A stretch of 64,000 nt of DNA. Source: Halobacillus karajensis. Its GTDB lineage: Bacteria > Bacillota > Bacilli > Bacillales > Halobacillaceae. The notes under the pieces are model-generated. The model saw only the letters and a program-made list of their open reading frames with translations. It searched no databases and had not been told where the DNA came from. The DNA lies in the NCBI RefSeq assembly GCF_900108515.1, contig NZ_FNWW01000003.1, forward strand, positions 62,001 to 126,000. Direction: 5' to 3'. Below, piece by piece: positions 24,061 to 32,526 of this stretch. The position numbers were made by a program, and so were the translations under genes. Within the stretch, counting starts at the first letter, position 1. Every line of letters starts with the position of its first letter.

Positions 24061-24186
24061 TTAGCAATAAAATGCTGCGCCTACAATGACCAATAGGATG
24101 AACAATACGACGATTAAGGCGAAATCGTTGCCGTAACGTCGTGGTCTGTGGCACTTTCTTCCTCCGTAAGGATAGCCTCCGTACAT
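24061..24186 (-). CDS. YjcZ-family small hydrophobic protein (41 residues)
   Basis: CAGGAGGTGAGCTT precedes the ATG. The product opens [11 protein letters not shown], a Gly/Tyr-rich head, and ends with the single membrane helix [20 protein letters not shown]. This is the hallmark of the YjcZ/sporulation small-protein family, common in spore formers. Function unknown; spore membrane association is suggested from relatives. Confidence 0.85.
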   Translation of the reverse strand: MYGGYPYGGRKCHRPRRYGNDFALIVVLFILLVIVGAAFYC

Positions 24187-24261
24187 AAGCTCACCTCCTG
24201 TTGTTACATTTGTAGCCTATGCACGGAAGGGCAGTCGTGTATGGTCATTAACCCATTTCCA

Positions 24262-24465
24262 CTAATTCAAAAAGGTCGGAGGAGAAAGCTTTGTGATCTT
24301 ACTTTTTTGATGCATGCTGTTTGACTGTTGTTCTTGATGGTGTTCGCATTGATCGAGCTCCTCACACCAATGATTTAATTGTTCATTCGTATATTGGTTG
24401 TGAGGGGGTGAATGTGTGGTATGCGAGGGGAAATAGGGTCCGGAAATCCTTTGATTTGAATACAT
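24262..24465 (-). CDS. Small His/Gln-rich protein, unknown function
   Basis: 67 residues from ATG 24465, which has GGAGG 7 nt upstream (an in-frame ATG at 24471 overlaps it). Polar, with several His, Gln, Ser and two Cys (WCEELDQCEHH). Same orientation as, and 75 bp before, the YjcZ-type gene; both may be sporulation genes. No family recognised. Confidence 0.55.
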   Translation of the reverse strand: MYSNQRISGPYFPSHTTHSPPHNQYTNEQLNHWCEELDQCEHHQEQQSNSMHQKSKITKLSPPTFLN

Positions 24466-24857
24466 AACCATCCCTCCTTCGTTGGTATTATCCCCTCGTT
24501 TCCCTTAATTATCCTTATTCTTACCTGTCACCATTTTACAGCAGAAACAGATAACACGTTTGTATAAATTCAAAATCCCTGGACAGGTCACCCTAAACCG
24601 GAGACTCCTGGTGACCTTGTCATCGGCCAAGCACTGGTAATACCGATTGTCAGCTAATCACCGGCGTTTGCGATAGATAAAGAAGTCGCTGTTTCCATCC
24701 GGCGTGTTTCGGTCGAAACTCCTCCGTACCCCTTGAAATATTGCTGCCAAAGGGGCATCCATACATCCCAGCGAGTGATGCACGGCACACAAATGCTGGC
24801 CGATTATTTGCAATTTTGGGAGGGAGAAAGGCATAATTACAAGCGAGGTGTTTAGTA
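24466..24857. other. Gap before the carotenoid synthase gene
   Basis: An 8-bp inverted repeat AGGTCACC/GGTGACCT (24585-24592 with 24610-24617) lies here. A minus-strand frame from 24879 to 24658 ending SDFFIYRKRR has no ribosome site and starts inside the next gene; it may be a shadow or a relic of a gene end. Confidence 0.4.
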
Positions 24858-25694
24858 ATGTCGGACTTGAACCAAGCATACCACTATTGTCGCAAATTAA
24901 TCGAAGAGCATTCTAAAACCTTTTCGAGAGCCTTCATGTTGCTGCCAAAACAACAAAAGAAAGCTGTGTGGGCCATTTATGCCTTTTGCCGTCGAGTGGA
25001 CGATATTGTAGATGAAGGTGTGGAACCTAAGAAAGGACTAGAAGTGTTCGCCGATGAATTCGATGCGTTCATGGAGGGGAAATTAGCGCTGAATGATCCT
25101 TGCTGGCTGGCATTAGATGATGTCTTCCGAAACTTCTCCATTGATTCAGAGCCTTATTATGCCATGATTGAAGGACAGCGGATGGACCTTTATCCTCATA
25201 TAATCCGGACGAAAGATGACCTATTGCATTATTGTTATCACGTTGCGAGTACCGTAGGTTTAATGCTTCTTCCTGTTATCGCGCCAAGGCAAATAACTTC
25301 ATTAAAGCAAGGGGCCATTGAACTTGGCTATGCGATGCAGCTGACAAACATATTACGAGATATCGGTGAGGATATGGAAATCGACCGAATATACTTACCT
25401 CAGGAATTAATGGAAAAGTACGGATACACATTCGTGGACCTGAAAGAAAAGAAAGTGAACAAGCCATTCATACACATGTGGGAAGAGCTCGCGAGTGAGG
25501 CAGAGATATATTATGATAGAGCGATGGATACATTAAAGGCTTACCCTTTGTATTCCCGAACTCCTGTTGGCGGCGCTGCAAAAATGTACAGGGCCATCCT
25601 GAAAAAAGTCAGGAAGAACGGGTATCAAGTGTTCAATCATCGCCATTTCGTTACAGATCAGGAAAAACAGCAGATCATTGCAAAAATGCAGTGA
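24858..25694 (+). CDS. Phytoene/squalene synthase family protein (CrtB/CrtM-like)
   Basis: 278 residues. Both aspartate-rich motifs for prenyl diphosphate binding are present: DDIVDE (about residues 48-53) and [18 protein letters not shown], with [10 protein letters not shown] before the second. The family condenses two prenyl diphosphates head to head; in Bacillaceae the product is usually a C30 or C40 carotenoid precursor. No desaturase or other carotenoid gene is adjacent, so the product (phytoene, diapophytoene or squalene) is open. GCGAGGTG precedes the ATG. Confidence 0.9.
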   Translation: MSDLNQAYHYCRKLIEEHSKTFSRAFMLLPKQQKKAVWAIYAFCRRVDDIVDEGVEPKKGLEVFADEFDAFMEGKLALNDPCWLALDDVFRNFSIDSEPYYAMIEGQRMDLYPHIIRTKDDLLHYCYHVASTVGLMLLPVIAPRQITSLKQGAIELGYAMQLTNILRDIGEDMEIDRIYLPQELMEKYGYTFVDLKEKKVNKPFIHMWEELASEAEIYYDRAMDTLKAYPLYSRTPVGGAAKMYRAILKKVRKNGYQVFNHRHFVTDQEKQQIIAKMQ

Positions 25695-25814
25695 GACAGA
25701 TGTGCAAAAACCAATGGATACGATCTCCTTTTTCGTAGGAACAACATAGATGTATATTTCTGTCATCTCTTGCGAATACTTGTAGCAACAATCGTACAGG
25801 AAAGGGAGACTAGA

Positions 25815-25961
25815 ATGGCAGAAAAATACCTTATTTACTATCAAGCGAAAACAGGGGTTGTAAAAAAAGTACCTGTTTTTGCGTCCCACAAAGAAAAAGC
25901 ACGGGAAGACCATTTGAAAAGCAATCCCCAATCAAAAATCACCCACATCCGCCTATTGTAG
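25815..25961 (+). CDS. Hypothetical small basic protein (48 residues)
   Basis: AAAGGGAGAC lies before the ATG at 25815. The product MAEKYLIYYQAKTGVVKKV...ITHIRLL reads as a compact alpha/beta fold. It has its own terminator. No family recognised. Confidence 0.6.
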   Translation: MAEKYLIYYQAKTGVVKKVPVFASHKEKAREDHLKSNPQSKITHIRLL

Positions 25962-25990
25962 AGATCGGAAGAGGGTTCATATCCACTAGT

Positions 25991-26027
25991 AAAGAGGCGC
26001 CACTCATCAAGGAGAGGCGTCTTTTTT
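25991..26027 (+). terminator. Terminator of the 48-residue gene
   Basis: AAAGAGGCGCC pairs imperfectly with GGCGTCTTT and ends in T7. Confidence 0.75.
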
Positions 26028-26071
26028 TGTGCATGTAAAACTCACGCTTACTTTGGGGCTAAAGAGCACAC

Positions 26072-26112
26072 TTGCAAAATTTGTCTGCGATTGATAAAAT
26101 TATGAGAAAATT
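26072..26112 (+). promoter_or_regulatory. Promoter and CodY-like box of the dpp-ykf operon
   Basis: TTGCAA (26072-26077), 17 bp, TAAAAT (26095-26100). AATTATGAGAAAATT (26098-26112) matches the CodY consensus AATTTTCWGAAAATT with 3 differences at most and overlaps the -10 and start site, a position suited to repression. B. subtilis dpp is a known CodY target. Confidence 0.65.
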
Positions 26113-26147
26113 AACAATATTACCAAAAGTGAAGGGGGAAAGTCATC

Positions 26148-26972
26148 ATGAAATTGTACCTCTCAGTCGACATGGAAGGGATTACAGGTGTACCAGATTA
26201 CACTTTTGTCGATTCTTCCAAACACAATTATGAACGAGCAAGAAGAATAATGACGGAGGAAACCAATTATGTCATCCGGTCGGCCATGGAAAATAAAGCC
26301 GATGAAGTGCTTGTTAATGATAGTCATTCGAAAATGAATAATTTACTCATTGATGAAATCCATCCGGATGCAACCTTGATTACTGGAAGCGTAAAGCCCC
26401 TTTCCATGGTTCAGGGATTGGATGATTCTTTTTCGGGTGCCTTATTTGTAGGGTATCATGCCCGTGCTGCTCAAAAAGGCGTTTTATCCCATTCGATGAC
26501 GTTTGGGGTTCGAAATTTTTACATAAACGATACACCCGTAGGAGAACTTGGTTTCAATGCTTATGTGGCTGGTTACTATGGTGTGCCTGTGCTGATGGTG
26601 GCAGGGGATGATTGTGCGGCACAGGAAGCGGAAGCATTGATTCCAAATGTTGTCACTGCCCCAGTAAAGGAGACGATCTCCCGATCAGCGGTTAAGAGTT
26701 TAACACCGAAAAAAGCCGGAGAACTATTAGAGGAACGAACCGCTCAGGCTTTACAGAATCGAACCCGGGTAGAACCGCTGGTTCCACCGGATTATCCTAC
26801 ATTACGGATTGAATTTATGAATTATGGACAAGCCGAATGGGCGAACTTAATGCCTGGCACAGATTTGGAACCAAATTCGACGACCGTACGATTCAGGGCC
26901 AAAGACATCCTGGAAGCATACCAAGCCATGCTCGTCATGACAGAGCTTGCGATGCAGACCACATCCAGCTAG
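26148..26972 (+). CDS. dppA: D-aminopeptidase DppA (M55)
   Basis: 274 residues. The zinc-binding start YLSVDMEGITGV, VNDSHSKMNN and VGYHARAA are the M55 signatures, with HSMTF further on. DppA removes N-terminal D-Ala from D-Ala-D-Ala and related peptides, working as a self-compartmentalised decamer in the cytoplasm. It opens the nine-gene operon, as in B. subtilis. Translation starts behind a GGGGGAAAG site and the stop abuts the dppB ribosome site. Confidence 0.96.
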   Translation: MKLYLSVDMEGITGVPDYTFVDSSKHNYERARRIMTEETNYVIRSAMENKADEVLVNDSHSKMNNLLIDEIHPDATLITGSVKPLSMVQGLDDSFSGALFVGYHARAAQKGVLSHSMTFGVRNFYINDTPVGELGFNAYVAGYYGVPVLMVAGDDCAAQEAEALIPNVVTAPVKETISRSAVKSLTPKKAGELLEERTAQALQNRTRVEPLVPPDYPTLRIEFMNYGQAEWANLMPGTDLEPNSTTVRFRAKDILEAYQAMLVMTELAMQTTSS

Positions 26973-26983
26973 GAGGAGAAGTT

Positions 26984-27916
26984 GTGGCGAAATACATACT
27001 TAAGCGTTTTTTATACATGGTTGTCACCGTTTTCATCATAGCAACCCTCACTTTTTTCTTAATGAACCTGCTTCCCGGTTCCCCATTCAATGAAGAACGG
27101 ACCACCAATGAAGCTGTGCAGCGAAACTTGGAAGCTCACTATCACTTAGACGAACCCTTAATTGTTCAATATGTCCTGTACTTAAAATCAATTGTAACTA
27201 TGGATTTCGGACCTTCTATTAAACAACCGACAGAAACAGTGAATTCCCTTCTAAGCAGGGGGTTTCCAATATCTGCTGAGCTGGGGGTGTGGACGGTACT
27301 GACAGCCCTGATTTCTGGTGTCGCTTTAGGCGTGTTTGCCGCTCTAAAGCACAATGGTGTCATTGATTATATCGCCATGACAATAGCGGTTCTCGGCATC
27401 TCCATTCCGAATTTTGTTTTGGCTACCCTATTAATTCAGCAATTGGCTGTTAATTTAGGGATTCTGCCTGCCGCAACGTGGAGCAGTCCGCAACATATGA
27501 TTCTGCCCATTGTCGCCCTGGCCACCGGTCCAATGGCCATTATCGCTCGTTTGACAAGGTCGAGCATGCTTGAAACATTAACTCAAGATTACATAAAAAC
27601 AGCCAGAGCTAAAGGGTTATCTCCCTTTAAGGTTATCGTCAAACACGCTTTGAAAAATGCATTAATGCCTGTCGTTACTATTTTGGGGACCCTGCTTGCC
27701 GGAATTTTGACAGGAACCTTCGTCATAGAAAAGATTTTTGCTATCCCGGGGATGGGGAAATATTTCGTGGAAGGCATTAACCAGCGAGATTATCCTGTCA
27801 TCATGGGAACTACCGTTTTTTACAGTGCTTTTCTTGTATTCATGTTATTCCTAGTGGATATCGCTTACGGCATTCTCGACCCTAGAATCAAGCTGCACAA
27901 AGAAGGAGGGAGCTAA
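26984..27916 (+). CDS. dppB: Dipeptide ABC transporter permease DppB
   Basis: 310 residues, six membrane segments. The DppB/OppB start KYILKRFLYMVVTVFIIATLTFFLMN is followed by the EAA loop DYIKTARAKGLSPFKVIVKHALKNA, which contacts the ATPases. GTG at 26984 is chosen because AGGAGGAG ends 5 nt upstream and it gives the usual length; the open frame extends back into dppA without a site. Confidence 0.95.
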   Translation: MAKYILKRFLYMVVTVFIIATLTFFLMNLLPGSPFNEERTTNEAVQRNLEAHYHLDEPLIVQYVLYLKSIVTMDFGPSIKQPTETVNSLLSRGFPISAELGVWTVLTALISGVALGVFAALKHNGVIDYIAMTIAVLGISIPNFVLATLLIQQLAVNLGILPAATWSSPQHMILPIVALATGPMAIIARLTRSSMLETLTQDYIKTARAKGLSPFKVIVKHALKNALMPVVTILGTLLAGILTGTFVIEKIFAIPGMGKYFVEGINQRDYPVIMGTTVFYSAFLVFMLFLVDIAYGILDPRIKLHKEGGS

Positions 27917-27917
27917 G

Positions 27918-28874
27918 GTGATTCCAGAGCAAAAAGAAAAGGAACAACCCACTCATTCATCCATACCGGATGAATGGTTTCAACCGAAGAAGAAAAATAC
28001 AGATGATGCGGAATCCGTTGTTCGACCTTCACTTTCCTACTGGCAGGATGCGTGGCGCAGGCTTCGGCAGAATAAATTGGCGATGAGTGGTTTATTGTTC
28101 CTCATCTTACTCGGAATTATGGCCGTAATCGGACCATGGGTTTCCCCGCATGACGTGGATACACAAAATTTACCGAATCAGAACCAGGCCCCCTCCATGA
28201 CTCATTGGTTTGGGACAGATGAATTAGGTCGCGACGTGTTTACACGGACATGGTACGGGGCAAGAATTTCTTTATTTGTCGGTTTGATGGCTGCTCTGAT
28301 CGACTTTTTTATCGGTGTGGCCTACGGGGGACTTTCCGGATATAAGGGGGGGCGTACCGACAATATAATGATGCGGATCATTGAGATCCTTTATGGCCTC
28401 CCATATCTTCTTGTCGTCATTTTACTGCTTGTCGTGATGGGGCCGAGTCTTTTGACAATCATTATCGCTCTTACCGTTACCGGGTGGGTAGGGATGGCCC
28501 GGATTGTCAGGGGACAAGTGCTTCAGTTGAAACACAACGAATTTGTTATGGCCTCTCAATCGTTCGGAGCGAAGACAAAAAGAATTATTCAGAAAAATTT
28601 ACTGCCGAATACGATGGGGCCGATCATTGTCCAAATGACCCTGACGGTACCGACAGCCATATTCGCCGAAGCGTTTTTAAGCTTTTTAGGATTAGGGATC
28701 CAGTCCCCTTATGCAAGTTGGGGAATGATGGCCAATGATGCGCTTGGGGTCATTTTGTCCGGTGATTGGTGGCGGTTGTTCTTCCCGGCCTTCTTCATTT
28801 CAGCCACTATGTTTGCATTCAATGTGCTGGGAGATGGACTTCAGGATGCGCTTGACCCGAAACTCAGGAGGTAA
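27918..28874 (+). CDS. dppC: Dipeptide ABC transporter permease DppC
   Basis: 318 residues. A hydrophilic N-terminal tail (to about residue 48) leads to the first helix; then HWFGTDELGRDVFTRTWYGARISL, the typical DppC/OppC motif, and the EAA loop NEFVMASQSFGAKTKRII. It pairs with DppB in the membrane. GTG start with GGAGGGAG 5 nt upstream, 1 bp after dppB. Confidence 0.95.
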   Translation: MIPEQKEKEQPTHSSIPDEWFQPKKKNTDDAESVVRPSLSYWQDAWRRLRQNKLAMSGLLFLILLGIMAVIGPWVSPHDVDTQNLPNQNQAPSMTHWFGTDELGRDVFTRTWYGARISLFVGLMAALIDFFIGVAYGGLSGYKGGRTDNIMMRIIEILYGLPYLLVVILLLVVMGPSLLTIIIALTVTGWVGMARIVRGQVLQLKHNEFVMASQSFGAKTKRIIQKNLLPNTMGPIIVQMTLTVPTAIFAEAFLSFLGLGIQSPYASWGMMANDALGVILSGDWWRLFFPAFFISATMFAFNVLGDGLQDALDPKLRR

Positions 28875-28880
28875 TCAGCT

Positions 28881-29879
28881 ATGGAAAAATTATTGGATAT
28901 CCGCGACCTTCACGTATCCTTTACCACCTTCGGGGGCGAGGTACAGGCGGTCCGTGGTGTGAATCTGGAGTTATATCGAGGGGAGACGCTGGCGATCGTC
29001 GGGGAGTCAGGTTGCGGAAAAAGCGTGACGGCTAACAGTATCATGCGTCTTATTCCTTCCCCGCCAGGAAAAATCAAAGAGGGAGCCATTTTATTCAAAG
29101 GGGTGGATATGACGCAGTTACCTGACAAAGAGGTGAGGAAAATCAGAGGGGTCGATATATCGATGATTTTCCAAGATCCGATGACCGCTTTAAACCCGAC
29201 ACTGACTATCGGCGATCAGCTGACTGAAGGGCTTCGTCAGCATCGTTCCATCTCGAAGAGAGAAGCCAATGATCAGGCGGTTGATATGCTGAACCTTGTG
29301 GGTATTCCCAATCCCGTGGAACGGTTGAAACAGTATCCCCACGAATTCAGTGGGGGGATGCGGCAGCGTATTGTCATTGCGATGGCGCTTATTTGTGAAC
29401 CAGAGCTGTTGATTGCCGATGAACCGACAACGGCCCTTGATGTCACTATTCAAGCACAGATTTTGCAGTTATTCCAAAAAATTCAAAAGCAGACGCGGGT
29501 ATCGATTATTTTGATCACCCATGATCTAGGAGTGGTGGCGAAAATCGCGGACCGTATTGCAGTGATGTATGCGGGGAAAGTGATTGAAACGGGGACGAGA
29601 AAAGAAATTTTTTACACCCCTCAGCATCCTTATACAAGGGGATTGCTCCAATCTGTGCCGCGCCTTGATCAAAAAGGAGAGAAGCTGATCCCGATTGACG
29701 GCACGCCTCCGGATTTGTTCTCCCCGCCAGCAGGGTGTCCGTTTACGGCCCGCTGTCCGATGGCGATGGAAGTTTGCAGTAAAATTTATCCGTTTCATTC
29801 GGAACTGAGCCAAACGCATGAGGTCAATTGCTGGCTACAGGATGAGAGAGCGAAGAAATTTATGGCTTCAACATTTTAA
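28881..29879 (+). CDS. dppD: Dipeptide ABC transporter ATPase DppD
   Basis: 332 residues. Walker [11 protein letters not shown]-loop MIFQDPMTALNP, signature EFSGGMRQR, Walker B LLIADEPTTALD and H-loop ITHDLGVV are all intact. The C-terminal oligopeptide extension carries CPFTARCPMAMEVC, a Cys cluster that holds an iron-sulfur or zinc site in this subfamily. It drives peptide import. The partner ATPase is the last gene of the operon. Confidence 0.96.
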   Translation: MEKLLDIRDLHVSFTTFGGEVQAVRGVNLELYRGETLAIVGESGCGKSVTANSIMRLIPSPPGKIKEGAILFKGVDMTQLPDKEVRKIRGVDISMIFQDPMTALNPTLTIGDQLTEGLRQHRSISKREANDQAVDMLNLVGIPNPVERLKQYPHEFSGGMRQRIVIAMALICEPELLIADEPTTALDVTIQAQILQLFQKIQKQTRVSIILITHDLGVVAKIADRIAVMYAGKVIETGTRKEIFYTPQHPYTRGLLQSVPRLDQKGEKLIPIDGTPPDLFSPPAGCPFTARCPMAMEVCSKIYPFHSELSQTHEVNCWLQDERAKKFMASTF

Positions 29880-29902
29880 ACATATAGAGAGGAGCACATG
29901 AC

Positions 29903-31531
29903 ATGAAAAGATGGTGGACAGTTTTAATGGGGGTTGTACTTGTCGCTGTATTAGCCGCGTGCACGGCATCAGAAAGTGCAGGAGAAAATGAAGAGGGCAG
30001 CTCAGAAGAAAGCAATGAATCAAGTACGAAAACTCTTTTGTTGAATAATGAGGAAGAACCGACTTCTTTCGATCCCTCCCAAGGGTTCGATGCTGTATCA
30101 TGGAACGCCTTGAACAATTTGATGGAAGGATTGACACGATTAGGAGAAGATCATACACCACAGCCGGCCACAGCGGAGGATTGGGAAGTGTCAGAGGATG
30201 GCACAGAGTACACCTTTTTCATTCGTGAAGATGCTAAATGGTCAAACGGGGACGATGTAACCGCAGGGGATTATGAGTTTGCCTGGAAGCGTCTATTGGA
30301 CCCTGAAACAGCTTCACCAGCCGCGTTTCTTGGTTACTTCATTGAAGGTGGAGAAGCATACAACAATGGAGAAGGATCTGCTGATGATGTGATGGTGGAA
30401 GCGGTGAGTGAAAAGGAATTGAAAGTGACCTTGAGCTCCCCGACCGGTTATTTTCTGAACATCATTTCCAACCCGGCTTTCTTCCCGATTAATGAATCCG
30501 TGGCGAAAGAAAACCCGGAATGGTATGCCGAAGCTGACAGTTTTGTCGGAAATGGACCGTTCGCTCTGGCTGAATGGAAACACGATAGTGAGATGTTGAT
30601 GAAGAAGAATGAAGAATACTGGGACAAGGATACGGTCAAATTGGATGAAGTCCATTGGGCGATGGTTAATGACACCAATACGGAATATCAAATGTATGAA
30701 AGTGGAGAATTGGATACCTCTGAAATTCCTTCTGACATGTCTGAACAACTGCTGGATAGTGAACAAGTATCCATCCAGGATCAGGCGGGGACCGCATTTT
30801 ATCGTTTCAATGTAACGGAAGAACCTTTCCAGAATAAGAAAATTAGAAAAGCATTGGCGCTTACAGTCAATCAACAGGAAATTGTAGATTACGTGACGAA
30901 GAACAAAGAAGAACCGGCTTTCGGATTTGTTTCATACGGTTTTGAAAGTCCATCTGGTGAAGATTTCCGTGAACACAACGGCAACTTGATCGAACCTAAT
31001 GTAGAAAAAGCGAAACAGTTATTGGAAGAAGGGATGGAGGAAGAAGGATACGATGAGCTTCCTGCTATTACCCTTTCCTATAATACGAGTGAAGATAATA
31101 AGAAAATTGCAGAAACGATTCAACAAATGTTCAAAGAAAATCTAGGTATAGAAGTCACACTGGAGAATGCGGAATGGAATGTATTCCTTGAAGCGCAAAA
31201 AGGCTTGGAACACCAGCTTTCCCGTAGCTCCTTCCTAGCCGATTACGCTGATCCTATCAACTTTCTTGAGAGTTTCACAACGGATTCTTCCATGAACCGT
31301 ACTGGCTGGTCCAATGAACAATATGATCAGTTGATCGCTGATGCGAAAAACGAAGCGGATGAGGAAAAACGTTGGGAATTAATGTATGAAGCTGAGAAAG
31401 TTCTTTTTGAGGAAATGCCAATCTTCCCGGTTCATTTCTATAATCAGGTGGTCCTTGAAAATGATCAGGTGTCAGGTATCGTTCGTCACCCTGTTGGTTA
31501 CCTGGAGCTGAAATGGGCAGATAAACAATAA
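29903..31531 (+). CDS. dppE: Dipeptide-binding lipoprotein DppE
   Basis: 542 residues. The signal peptide ends in the lipobox VLAAC (Cys 20), followed by an acidic linker and then a family 5 (OppA-type) solute-binding fold: EPTSFDPSQGFD, WSNGDDVTAGDYEFAWKR and YNTSEDNKKIAETIQQMF. It captures peptides outside the membrane and delivers them to DppBC. It is very acidic, as is common for secreted proteins of salt-tolerant species. A hairpin follows the stop. Confidence 0.95.
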   Translation: MKRWWTVLMGVVLVAVLAACTASESAGENEEGSSEESNESSTKTLLLNNEEEPTSFDPSQGFDAVSWNALNNLMEGLTRLGEDHTPQPATAEDWEVSEDGTEYTFFIREDAKWSNGDDVTAGDYEFAWKRLLDPETASPAAFLGYFIEGGEAYNNGEGSADDVMVEAVSEKELKVTLSSPTGYFLNIISNPAFFPINESVAKENPEWYAEADSFVGNGPFALAEWKHDSEMLMKKNEEYWDKDTVKLDEVHWAMVNDTNTEYQMYESGELDTSEIPSDMSEQLLDSEQVSIQDQAGTAFYRFNVTEEPFQNKKIRKALALTVNQQEIVDYVTKNKEEPAFGFVSYGFESPSGEDFREHNGNLIEPNVEKAKQLLEEGMEEEGYDELPAITLSYNTSEDNKKIAETIQQMFKENLGIEVTLENAEWNVFLEAQKGLEHQLSRSSFLADYADPINFLESFTTDSSMNRTGWSNEQYDQLIADAKNEADEEKRWELMYEAEKVLFEEMPIFPVHFYNQVVLENDQVSGIVRHPVGYLELKWADKQ

Positions 31532-31539
31532 CTTTCTTG

Positions 31540-31566
31540 AAAAGAGGCGAATCGTTCGCCTCTTTT
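31540..31566 (+). terminator. Intra-operon terminator/attenuator between dppE and ykfA
   Basis: Perfect 12-bp stem AAAAGAGGCGAA/TTCGCCTCTTTT with a 3-nt loop and TTTTCCTT exit, 8 bp after the dppE stop. Partial termination would make transporter mRNA exceed ykf mRNA. Confidence 0.75.
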
Positions 31567-31587
31567 CCTTCCAAAGGAGGGAAGATG

Positions 31588-32511
31588 ATGATCCGGCCAA
31601 AACGATTGCAGAAAGGGGATACAGTTGGTGTCGTTGCACCGGCCAGCCCTCCAGATTTAAAACATTTACACCAGGCCATCCCATTCCTTAACCAACAATT
31701 AGGGTTGCAAGTGAAAATCGGCGCCCATGTATCTAGTAAATATGGGTATTTGGCAGGGAAAGAACAGGAGAGAATAGAAGATTTACACCATATGTTTTTA
31801 GATCCTGAGATTGATGGGATTATTTGCGCCGGAGGAGGCTATGGAACCGGTCGCCTTGTTACAGAGATCGATTATTCCATCATTAAAGAAAACCCGAAAG
31901 TTTTTTGGGGGTATAGTGATATTACTTTTTTACATACCGCTATCCGCCAGCAAACGGGCCTCGTGACGTTTCATGGACCGATGTTGAGCTCGGATGTGGG
32001 AATTGAGAACTTCGATGAAGTCTCTAAAAGCATGTTTCAGCAACTCTTCAAACCTACTGCCATCCATTATACAGAAGTAAAATCACCTTTACATATTCAT
32101 GCAGAGGGAGAAGCCACAGGGGAAGTAGTAGGGGGAAATCTATCCCTGCTGGTCAACTCCATTGGTACTCCTTTTGAAATAGATACAAAAGGAAAACTGC
32201 TTTTAGTTGAGGACGTCGGAGAAGAACCCTATCGCATTGATTCTTTCTTCAACCAATTAAAGATGGCGGGAAAATTTAATGAAGCTATTGGCATCATCAT
32301 TGGTGACTTCAGTCAAACAACACCTGTAAAAACCAAGGAAACCCTCTCGTTGTCTCAAGTCTTTGATCATTATTTTACTTCTATGAATAAACCTGTATTA
32401 TCCGGCTTTAAAATTGGACATTGTCTGCCCCATTATGCGGTTCCATTAGGGACGATGGCCACTCTTTCAAGTACAAAGAAGTCACTGGTGGTCGATGCAG
32501 GAGTCAATTAA
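31588..32511 (+). CDS. ykfA: LD-carboxypeptidase YkfA (S66)
   Basis: About 307 residues. The S66 landmarks are the N-terminal RLQKGDTVGVVAPASP, ICAGGGYGTGRL, FWGYSDITFLHTA (nucleophile Ser region) and later Glu/His residues in LLVEDVGEEPYRID and IGHCLPHYAVPLG. It cuts the L-Lys/mDap-to-D-Ala bond of murein tetrapeptides. ATG at 31588 has GGAGG 7 nt upstream; ATG 31585 is 4 nt away. A frame starting at 31537 runs through the hairpin and is rejected. Confidence 0.94.
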   Translation: MIRPKRLQKGDTVGVVAPASPPDLKHLHQAIPFLNQQLGLQVKIGAHVSSKYGYLAGKEQERIEDLHHMFLDPEIDGIICAGGGYGTGRLVTEIDYSIIKENPKVFWGYSDITFLHTAIRQQTGLVTFHGPMLSSDVGIENFDEVSKSMFQQLFKPTAIHYTEVKSPLHIHAEGEATGEVVGGNLSLLVNSIGTPFEIDTKGKLLLVEDVGEEPYRIDSFFNQLKMAGKFNEAIGIIIGDFSQTTPVKTKETLSLSQVFDHYFTSMNKPVLSGFKIGHCLPHYAVPLGTMATLSSTKKSLVVDAGVN

Positions 32512-32526
32512 GAAAGGGTGGAAAAT

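Noticed and set aside
24658-24879. Minus-strand frame ending SDFFIYRKRR before the carotenoid synthase gene
   Set aside because: The start lies inside the opposite gene, no ribosome site, and no family recognised; may be a relic but cannot be supported.
25962-25973. AGATCGGAAGAG, identical to the first 12 bases of a common sequencing adapter
   Set aside because: The following bases do not continue the adapter and the flanking DNA reads through normally between a gene and its terminator; a chance match.
30314-30874. 186-codon ORF antisense to dppE
   Set aside because: Fully inside a well-supported gene, no ribosome site, composition of an antisense shadow.
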